This document shows, in pieces, positions 7,043 through 13,600 of a DNA stretch of 14,894 nt. Source of the DNA: Bacteroidales bacterium (lineage in GTDB: Bacteria; Bacteroidota; Bacteroidia; Bacteroidales; P3); contig CAAGHV010000055.1 in assembly GCA_900769785.1 (NCBI GenBank), positions 1 through 14,894 of the forward strand. The letters are read 5' to 3'. Under the pieces are notes generated by a model. It searched no databases. It had not been told where the DNA came from and worked only from the letters and a program-made list of their open reading frames with translations. The position numbers and the translations under genes are program-made. Within the stretch, counting starts at the first letter, position 1; every line of letters begins with the position of its first letter.

Positions 7043-7675
7043 TTAAAACCAATATCCAACCTGCACAAAGAATGAGCGCATAAGTTTGGAGTCATGTTCT
7101 TCTTCGTCCCAAAGATATTCGGTTGCCGTTACTATTGAATGATTAATTCTATCATAGGTAACGTTTTGCAACGTTACTCCCATACCAAACTCTATTCTTT
7201 TGATAGAGAATCCTATCATACCTGCCGAGAACAATCCATTACCACTTATTATTCTGTCATCTTGTCCTGTACGGTATGTACTAAGCATATCTATAGTTAC
7301 TTTGTTTCCCAAACGATATCCCAATTTAGCATCCAAAAAAAGATTGGCATACGAAGTTCTAAACACATAACGTGCCGTAAAATACAATGGTAACGAGAAG
7401 TTTTTATTCTCTATCTTTGCTTCACCTTCGTTGTCGCTATATATCCAAGTGGCTATACCCAATCCACCTCCGACAAAAAAATCGGAATTCACTTTCGAAA
7501 ATACCGACACATTCAGCATAGGTTGGTTACTTACCTGAAAGTCACATACCTGATTGGAAAAGAATCCAAACGTTGCATCAGCAACTACCGATATAGGATA
7601 TGTAAACTCATCTTGTGCCACAGCACTACCTGCCACAAATATGCTTATAAGCAACGCAATAATATTTTTCTTCAT
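7043..7675 (-). CDS. Outer-membrane beta-barrel-like protein
   Basis: This gene encodes 210 residues from the ATG at 7675-7673. This start puts a clean signal peptide first (MKKNIIALLISIFVAGSAVAQ, cleaved after AQ) and leaves a 13-base gap to the gene before. A longer in-frame start at 7714 would overlap that gene and bury the signal, so I reject it. The mature part alternates hydrophobic and polar residues, is rich in glycine and aromatics (FFVGGGLGIATWIY, LFLDAKLGYRLGNKV), and ends in SFFVQVGYWF with a terminal phenylalanine, the usual signal for outer-membrane insertion. It is probably an 8- to 10-strand barrel of the OmpA/OprF-like or OMP_b-brl kind. No specific ligand or function can be read. 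Confidence 0.75.
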   Translation of the reverse strand: MKKNIIALLISIFVAGSAVAQDEFTYPISVVADATFGFFSNQVCDFQVSNQPMLNVSVFSKVNSDFFVGGGLGIATWIYSDNEGEAKIENKNFSLPLYFTARYVFRTSYANLFLDAKLGYRLGNKVTIDMLSTYRTGQDDRIISGNGLFSAGMIGFSIKRIEFGMGVTLQNVTYDRINHSIVTATEYLWDEEEHDSKLMRSFFVQVGYWF

Positions 7676-7688
7676 CGTAGTAGTATTT

Positions 7689-8105
7689 TTAATTATTCTG
7701 TGTTTCATATTCATACCTTTCTATTGCCATTTTTATTCGTTCGGGTATTACTTCCGATATCTGTTTCTCACGATTATAGCCCGACATTATTGTCTTGCAG
7801 ATTGATTTTACTTCACCATCACATACAATGTATTGCAATACCTCCAAACTTTTGTTTCCAAATCTCACCACCTTTGTCCACACCTCGGGATGGTCACCAC
7901 GTAATATCTGTCCTACAAAATCCACTTCATAATGCACTATAACAAGGGTTATGGGTTCTTTTTCTACATATACCTCGGCATCGTCAAAGTATTTCATCTT
8001 GCCATAGTCGAAGAATTCCATTATAACAGCATTGTTTACATGCCCCATTATATCCACATCGTTAAAGCGGAGTTGCAAAGGCAATTTGTGGCTAAACGTT
8101 TCCAT
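7689..8105 (-). CDS. Hotdog-fold acyl-CoA thioesterase (YbgC/FcbC-like)
   Basis: A small cytoplasmic thioesterase of 138 residues, the normal length for a single hotdog domain. The 4-hydroxybenzoyl-CoA thioesterase signature is at the N-terminus: LRFNDVDIMGHVNNAVIMEF (12-31), in which Asp18 is the likely catalytic residue and GHVNN the helix start. Beta-strand segments follow (LVIVHYEVDFVGQI, VWTKVVRFGNKSLEVLQYIV). It is expected to hydrolyse acyl-CoA or acyl-ACP thioesters. It starts 6 bases after lpxD, an enzyme that uses an acyl-ACP donor, so a role in trimming or recycling acyl groups is plausible but unproven. Confidence 0.88.
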   Translation of the reverse strand: METFSHKLPLQLRFNDVDIMGHVNNAVIMEFFDYGKMKYFDDAEVYVEKEPITLVIVHYEVDFVGQILRGDHPEVWTKVVRFGNKSLEVLQYIVCDGEVKSICKTIMSGYNREKQISEVIPERIKMAIERYEYETQNN

Positions 8106-8111
8106 CTGCTT

Positions 8112-9146
8112 TTAGTGTTTTGCTTGTTTCAACTGTTTCTCCAACTCCGATATACGTTTTTCCATATCTTCCAACTTACGTTCATAAACATATATCTTTC
8201 TCATCTTATTTGCCTCTTGAGCCGGCGAACCCAATATTGTGATATCCGATTTTATATTTCTTGTTACCCCCGATTGGGCACCTACTATCACCCTGTCGCC
8301 AACCTCTATATGGCCAACCACACCTACTTGGCCTGCCAATATACAGTTTTTACCTATCTTCGACGAACCTGCCAATCCGGTTTGAGCTGCCATTGCAGTA
8401 TTTTCGCCTACAACCACATTGTGGGCTATCTGGCATAAGTTGTCTATCTTCACTCCTTTACGAATAATGGTAGAGCCTAGCGTTGCTCTGTCTATACAGG
8501 TATTGGCACCTACCTCAACGTTGTCTTCTATAATAACGTTGCCTATCTGAGCTACCTTACTATAACCATCTTCGCCACCTTGTGGAGCAAAACCAAAACC
8601 ATCGGCACCTACTACTGCCCCGGCATGTAATATACATTCGTGGCCTATAATGTTGTTGGAGTACACTTTTACGCCGGCAAACAGTGTGGTCTTGTTACCT
8701 ATCTGACTATTGTCGCCCACATAGCATTGCGGATATATTTTTGTGTTATCACCTATCTTCACATTTTCGCCTATGTAGGCATATTCACCTATATAGCAGT
8801 TGTTGCCTATCTTTGCTGACGGATGTATAAATGCTTGCGATGACACGCCCACTTTGTTCAGCTGTATCTCGTTATACACCGACAATAGTTTTGCAAAAGC
8901 CATATACGGGTTATCTACACGCAACAGTGTGGTATTAACCTCCTGTTCAGCCACAAAGTCATTGGCAACTATTACCAACGAAGCTTTGGTATTATATATA
9001 TAATGTGCATATTTGGGATTTGCCAAAAACGACAAACCGCCCTCTTCGCCTTCTTCTATCTTGCAAAGTCTATCTACCGAAATATTTTCATTTCCTTCAA
9101 TAGTTCCTTGTAGCATTTGAGCTATTTCTTTGGCTTCAAATTTCAT
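8112..9146 (-). CDS. lpxD: UDP-3-O-acylglucosamine N-acyltransferase
   Basis: This is the lipid A pathway enzyme that adds a second 3-hydroxyacyl chain from acyl-ACP to UDP-3-O-acylglucosamine, as a cytoplasmic trimer. The length of 344 residues is normal. Residues 1-98 form the uridine-binding domain (GLSFLANPKYAHYIYNTKAS). From about 105 to 300 runs a left-handed beta-helix of hexapeptide repeats (IGNNCYIGEYAYIGENVKIG), with HAGAVVGADGFGFAP at 174-188 and the catalytic His242 in NLCQIAHNVVVG. A charged C-terminal helix (315-344) closes the protein. It opens the long operon and has a promoter candidate just upstream. The usual Bacteroidota partners lpxC-fabZ and lpxA are not adjacent here. 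Confidence 0.96.
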   Translation of the reverse strand: MKFEAKEIAQMLQGTIEGNENISVDRLCKIEEGEEGGLSFLANPKYAHYIYNTKASLVIVANDFVAEQEVNTTLLRVDNPYMAFAKLLSVYNEIQLNKVGVSSQAFIHPSAKIGNNCYIGEYAYIGENVKIGDNTKIYPQCYVGDNSQIGNKTTLFAGVKVYSNNIIGHECILHAGAVVGADGFGFAPQGGEDGYSKVAQIGNVIIEDNVEVGANTCIDRATLGSTIIRKGVKIDNLCQIAHNVVVGENTAMAAQTGLAGSSKIGKNCILAGQVGVVGHIEVGDRVIVGAQSGVTRNIKSDITILGSPAQEANKMRKIYVYERKLEDMEKRISELEKQLKQAKH

Positions 9147-9232
9147 TTTTTATGAATATTTCTATATAATACAATCCACAACCAAGTGAAAACAAACGCC
9201 TTACTCGATTATATCCAATTCCATTCAATATG

Positions 9233-9264
9233 CAAATATACTTAATCATTATTGAACAGACAAG
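9233..9264 (-). promoter_or_regulatory. Candidate Bacteroidota promoter for lpxD operon
   Basis: On the minus strand TATATTTG (9240-9233) matches the -7 box TAnnTTTG fully. CTTG (9264-9261), 20 bases upstream, matches three of four bases of the -33 box. The upstream box lies in the last codons of the helix-hairpin-helix gene. Expected transcripts start near 9227, with a leader of about 80 bases. Confidence 0.5.
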
Positions 9265-10130
9265 TATGGTTTTATTTTTTCAAAAGTAGCCACATCTATA
9301 ATTGGAACATGGAGTATATCATTTATAGTACTAAAAGCGCCATTGCTTAACCTATATTGTACTATTGCCTTGGCTTGGTAGTAGTCTAGATATGGGTGCT
9401 TTTTCAGTTCATATATATCTGCCGTATTTATGTCAATCTTGCTCACCTTTGAGGTATCTACAACTATATATGGAGTTACTTTCTCGTACAACTCTGTGCT
9501 AAAGCCATACACTTCCATCAGTTGTTCTTTGGCATAGTAGCCTCCCAACAAAGCCCTATATTTCAGTATTCTTTTGGAAAACACCGGACCTATACCATAC
9601 ACCTGTTGCAGGTCCAAAGTATCGGCGGTGTTCAGCTCTATTTCAAATTTCTTTTTGGGTGTAGGCAACGGCATGGCCCTCGTTGTTTCGTGCTGTGGTA
9701 TTTCTATATACGGCTCTAGCTGCTTATACTCCTCTTCTCCCACAAAGAATATTTTTTTCACATCTGCTTTCTTGCGGAATTGTCCACCTTTTTTGCGGTA
9801 GTTGACCACCGCCTGTGCCTGTTTTTCAGTAAAGCCCATAGCCACCCAGCCCTCTTTTGCCAAGGTATTGGGATCGAAAGCAAAAGGTTTCAGCCTCCGT
9901 GGCTTATATCTCCTATTGGGAGTGGTATCGGGCATATGGCTGTGTGAAACATTTTCCCCAATCTCAGCCACTGCTATGCTATCGGCAAATGCCGACAAGT
10001 ATTTATCATCAGCCGGTTGCCAATGCGGTTTTAGCAACAATATTACTATAAGTATTAAAAGCAGTACCCACAGTACTACAAAACCACGCCTCTCCGATTG
10101 TGTAAAAGAGTAAAAATATTTTCTGTTCAT
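9249..10130 (-). CDS. Membrane-anchored triple helix-hairpin-helix protein (ComEA-like)
   Basis: This gene encodes 293 residues. A polar start (MNRKYFYSFTQSERRG) leads into one membrane helix at about 17-34, then a linker rich in charged residues and proline. Three helix-hairpin-helix modules follow, at about 86-143 (LAKEGWVAMGFTEKQAQAVV), 165-223 (ELNTADTLDLQQVYGIGPVF) and 231-291 (DINTADIYELKKHPYLDYYQ). The ELNTAD/DINTAD openings are those of the ComEA family, which binds double-stranded DNA during uptake. Such proteins with several repeats are common and uncharacterised in Bacteroidota. The domain should face the periplasm if the anchor is N-in. It is transcribed from a strong consensus promoter. 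A link to natural transformation is possible but not shown; no other competence genes are near. Confidence 0.85.
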   Translation of the reverse strand: MNRKYFYSFTQSERRGFVVLWVLLLILIVILLLKPHWQPADDKYLSAFADSIAVAEIGENVSHSHMPDTTPNRRYKPRRLKPFAFDPNTLAKEGWVAMGFTEKQAQAVVNYRKKGGQFRKKADVKKIFFVGEEEYKQLEPYIEIPQHETTRAMPLPTPKKKFEIELNTADTLDLQQVYGIGPVFSKRILKYRALLGGYYAKEQLMEVYGFSTELYEKVTPYIVVDTSKVSKIDINTADIYELKKHPYLDYYQAKAIVQYRLSNGAFSTINDILHVPIIDVATFEKIKPYLSVQ

Positions 10131-10209
10131 CGCACCTATATTCTATATCCGGTTTTTTATTCTAAGCCTAAGGGCAATACGCTATATATACATACCACTT
10201 ATATAGTTA

Positions 10210-10240
10210 CAAAGATACGATATTTTGTGCAACAAGCAAA
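10210..10240 (-). promoter_or_regulatory. Consensus Bacteroidota promoter for the HhH gene
   Basis: On the minus strand TTTG (10240-10237), 19 bases, then TATCTTTG (10217-10210) is an exact match to the Bacteroidota housekeeping consensus TTTG-N19-TAnnTTTG. Transcription should start near 10204, giving a leader of about 75 bases to the ATG at 10130. This site is strong evidence for the phylum. Confidence 0.8.
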
Positions 10241-10263
10241 GAAAAGATTTATCGTATGGTGCA

Positions 10264-10297
10264 AAACAGAATTCCCCTTGTGAGGGGAATTCTGTTT
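10264..10297. repeat. Perfect 15-bp-arm inverted repeat
   Basis: Bases 10264-10278 are the exact reverse complement of 10283-10297, around the 4-base loop TGTG. The core CCCCTTGTGAGGGG corresponds to the palindrome CCCTCGTGAGGG at 2038-2049. The arms end in AAAC/GTTT but no long T-run follows on either strand. It lies 24 bases upstream of the -33 box of the HhH promoter. Confidence 0.8.
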
Positions 10298-10365
10298 CTA
10301 TCACGTAGTAGTTGCGGCTACACCGTTAGGAAAATCCGCGGACATCATGAGGAAATTTTAAGGTG
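10268..10365. repeat. Diverged relative of the 1990-2078 dyad repeat
   Basis: The left end has CCCCTTGTGAGGGG, 12 bases, then ATCACG, the same order and spacing as in the unit at 2034-2078. The right end, CATCATGAGGAAATTTTAA, matches CATCACGAGGGAATTTTAA at 2061-2079 with two differences. Between them lies about 40 bases of less similar sequence, including GGAAAATC, also seen at 2025-2032. Both copies have the same orientation, and each sits between a minus-strand gene end and the promoter of the next gene. Confidence 0.55.
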
Positions 10366-10406
10366 ATATAGTAGTATAAAATTGACGGTATATCGTCATG
10401 CAGGTT

Positions 10407-10440
10407 ACACCCTACCATGAAACAATTGACAGTAGGGTGT
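10407..10440. repeat. Inverted repeat with 9-bp arms
   Basis: ACACCCTAC (10407-10415) and GTAGGGTGT (10432-10440) are exact reverse complements around a 16-base loop. The pair would form a stable hairpin on either strand. No T-run follows, so it is not a standard terminator. Function unknown. Confidence 0.7.
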
Positions 10441-10532
10441 GAAATTCATACAATGTGTAATAAATGTTATATGGTGACCTGGTTACCTTTTTTCCCAGAA
10501 AATGCATATTTAATTATAGTATATAATAGCAT

Positions 10533-10570
10533 TAATATATATATAATAATAGATTATTATATATATATTA
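10533..10570. repeat. Perfect A/T palindrome, 18-bp arms
   Basis: Bases 10533-10550 are the exact reverse complement of 10553-10570, around a 2-base centre. Every arm base is A or T. The flanks are also A/T-rich and a run of Ts follows at 10571-10576. Such sequences melt easily and can extrude as cruciforms. Confidence 0.8.
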
Positions 10571-10610
10571 TTTTTTGTTTTTAGGTTTATACCTCGGTCT
10601 TTTTTTCTCC

Positions 10611-10633
10611 AAAAAGGTGACCTGGTTACCTTT
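10611..10633 (-). terminator. Possible terminator of the synthase-phosphorylase gene
   Basis: On the minus strand AAAGGT (10633-10628) pairs with ACCTTT (10618-10613), with partial further pairing inside after one mismatch, and Ts continue to 10611. A hairpin with a T-run about 65 bases after the stop codon fits an intrinsic terminator. The same motif is present at 10473-10493, where the T-run lies on the plus-strand side, so the terminator reading is tentative. Confidence 0.45.
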
Positions 10634-10698
10634 CAAAGCGACAACATCGCCTTTTCCGAGACAACAAACCAGAGGTAAAGTATTTTTTGGCAAATTAG

Positions 10699-13600
10699 TT
10701 ATACCCACTTTAGCAATGGAAAATCCTGGCGGTGTGGCAGCAGCTTATTTTTGGGATATATACGGAACGCACATTCGTACACCCCCGACAGCATAGCCCT
10801 AGTGGTTTTGCTATACACAACGCGTCCTTGGTTATCTTCGGCGGCTTCCAGTTCTATGGTTTTCAGCAAAGTTTTGACTCCGCCCTTGTTTTCGGTAAAC
10901 AGCACTTCCACTCCCAAATCTTGTGCCGACATATTGTTTGCCAACTGAAGCACCACTTTCATTGTATATTCCTCGCCAAGGTCCAAAGGCTTATTTGCCG
11001 AATTGGGATATTGTAGGTCTATCAGTTCTATGGTGTTCCAAGCATATTTTATTTTCCGCTTCCAAGCCACAAGTTCCTTCAGCATAGCAGCATTGTTGGC
11101 CAACAAACGGCTGTGACGAGTATGCAGTTTGTTGTAATAGTCGTTGTAATAATCGTTGAGCTGGCGTTCCATAGTGTAGTGAGGGGCTATTCCGGATATA
11201 CTGTTTTTGATATATGTCACCCACTTTTGGGGAATATTGTTTTGCCTATAGCTATAGTATGCCGGCACTATCTTTTCCTCCAATACGGAGTATATAGTTT
11301 CGGCGTCGAGGGCGTTTTGGTATTCCTGATTGTCGTACACCCTGTTTTGAGGCAAGGCCCAACCGGCTTCTTTTCGGTAGCCTTCGGCCCACCATCCGTC
11401 GAGTACGCTGAAGTTGAGCACTCCGTTCATAGTAGCTTTCTGGCCGCTGGTACCCGAGGCCTCCAACGGTCGGCGTGGCACGTTGAGCCACATATCTACG
11501 CCGTGTATAAGATATTTGGCCAAGTTCATATCGTAGTTTTCCAAGAATATTATTTTACCTACAAACTCGGGACGTTTTGATATTTCCACTATCCGTTTTA
11601 TCAGGTCCTTGCCTCCTCCATCGTTGGGGTGGGCCTTGCCGGCAAATACAAACTGTACGGGATATGATTGGTTGCCCACAATTTTGGCCAATCGGTCGAG
11701 GTTGGTAAATATCAAGTCGGCACGTTTGTAGGTGGCAAAGCGACGTGCAAATCCGATGGTAAGAGCCTCGGGGTTTATACTTTCCACTGTTTGCAACCAC
11801 AGCTTAGGTTCTTCGGCACGCAGCAGAAATTCCTCTTTGAGTCGGCGTTCAATATGCTTGAGCAACTGTGCCTTCTGTTGCAGGTGGGTATTCCATACTT
11901 TTTCGTCGGAGACATTGTGTATCTTCAGCCAATAGTTTTCGTTAGATTGGTTGTCCAAGAAATCTTTTCCAAAGGTATCGACATACAATTTGAGCCACGA
12001 GTTTGCCACCCATGTCGGGAAATGTACTCCATTGGTAACATGCGATATAAATAGTTCTTCGGGGAAATAACCCGGAAAGAGCGGTGCAAACATTTCGCGG
12101 CTTACCCTTCCGTGTATCTCGCTCACTCCGTTTACTTCCTGCGAGAAGTGTATTGCCAATACACTCATAGAAAATTTAGTGGCGGCAGTGGTGGTAAACC
12201 TTCCAAAAGCCATAAATTCGTCCCAGGGTATCTTCAGCACACTGCATAAGTGCGAGAAATATACCCTCATCAGCTCTTCGTCGAAAGAGTCGTGGCCGGC
12301 CGGCACCGCCGTGTGGGTAGTATATAATGTAGATGCCCTTATAAGTTCCACAGCCTCATCGGCCGAAATTTTTTCTTCTACCATCATATATCTCAGACGT
12401 TCCAACGACGAGAATGCCGAGTGGCCTTCGTTGTTGTGGTACACATCGGGTTTAATTCCTATCTCGGCAAGCATTCTTATACCACCTATACCCAAAAGTA
12501 TTTCCTGCTTGAGTCGCATTTCGGAATTGCCGCCATATAGTTCGCCCGTAATAGTGCGGTCTTGAGCATCGTTCTCCTCAATATCGGTATCTAAGAGGTA
12601 GAGTGGCACCCGCCCTATATCGCATCGCCACACTTTGGCATATACTATTCTGCTGGGCAAGGCCACAGATATTTTTTGCCATTCGCCCTTACTGTCGCGC
12701 ACTGCTTTCAAAGGCAGTTGCGAGAAAGCCTGAGGCTCGTAATAGGCCTGCTGCTCGCCTTGGCGGGTGATGTGCTGAACAAAGTACCCGTTGCGATATA
12801 GCAAACCTATGGCTACCATATTTTTGTTGGAGTCGCTAGCCTGCTTCAGATAGTCGCCGGCCAGCATACCCAGTCCACCCGAATATATTTTCAACGAATC
12901 GTGTATTCCAAACTCCATGCTGAAATATGCCACAGTGTAGCTGTGTTCATCGGGTTGCCTATTCATATATTGGTCGAAAGTAGCTACTACCTCGCTTAGC
13001 GACCTTACGAAATCTTGGTCTTGCGACAGCTCGTCGAAGCGCTGAGCCGACAGCATTGCCAACATCTTGTTGGGGTCGCGGTGGCAGTGCTCAAACAAAT
13101 TGCTGTCGATTGATTCGAAAAGTGCTATTGCGCTGCCATTCCACGACCACCAGTAGTTGGCTGCCAGCCTTTGCAAGGCTTCGATATTTTTGGGCAGTAT
13201 AGGTTTTACAAACACCTTTCTCCATTCGGGCTTATTGCCCCAACTTACAGCTATGGGGTGCTGGTTGATGTATGGAATCTTGTCGGTATATAGGTTTATC
13301 CGCCCGTTCGATTTCAGCAACGCGTCGTTGTACAAGCTGTAGTAGTGGGCTACAAATTGGTCCCACATAGCTTGCTTCGATATAGCCAGTGCACTATCTT
13401 TAAGTTTCTCAAAGTCGTTGGCAGCCATATTGCTTATGTGTATCAGCCTATCGGCTATATGGTTTACTACATCGCTGTAGTTGGTATCGTTGCGGTCTAT
13501 TACTGCCATATTGGCGGTTTCGCCATCGGTATTCTGCAAAAGCCAAGTGCCAAATCCGGCCAACGAGGTAGTTATGGTAGGCACTCCCAATGCCATACTT

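Larger units (their letters stand above)
10473..10633. repeat. 18-bp direct repeat of a GGTnACC dyad, two copies
   Basis: GGTGACCTGGTTACCTTT occurs exactly at 10473-10490 and 10616-10633, 143 bases apart. Within it GGTGACC and GGTTACC are two GGTnACC half-sites side by side, so each copy is itself an imperfect palindrome. The A/T-rich segment with the long palindrome lies between the copies. They could be protein-binding sites, hairpin terminators, or ends of a degraded element. Confidence 0.75.
10131..10698. other. Hairpin-rich spacer, no gene
   Basis: In 568 bases I see no convincing gene. From the phosphorylase stop towards the next gene it holds a terminator-like hairpin (10611-10633), a very A/T-rich stretch (about 10500-10575) with a long palindrome, a second copy of the GGTGACC/GGTTACC motif (10473-10490), a 9-bp-arm hairpin (10407-10440), a relative of the recR-kamA dyad repeat with a 15-bp perfect hairpin (10264-10365), and a consensus promoter (10210-10240). 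A short plus-strand open frame from 10575 enters the phosphorylase gene backwards and is not believable. Confidence 0.75.

Noticed and set aside
7676..7714. Upstream in-frame start for the barrel-like protein
   Set aside because: It would put 13 polar residues before the signal peptide and overlap the thioesterase gene; ATG at 7675 is better.
10500..10640. Possible replication origin (A/T-rich region with flanking repeats)
   Set aside because: No DnaA box of the TTATnCACA type on either strand and no dnaA, dnaN or other origin-linked genes in the window.
10575..10796. Plus-strand open frame in the hairpin-rich spacer
   Set aside because: It runs antisense into the conserved C-terminus of the phosphorylase and resembles no protein I know.
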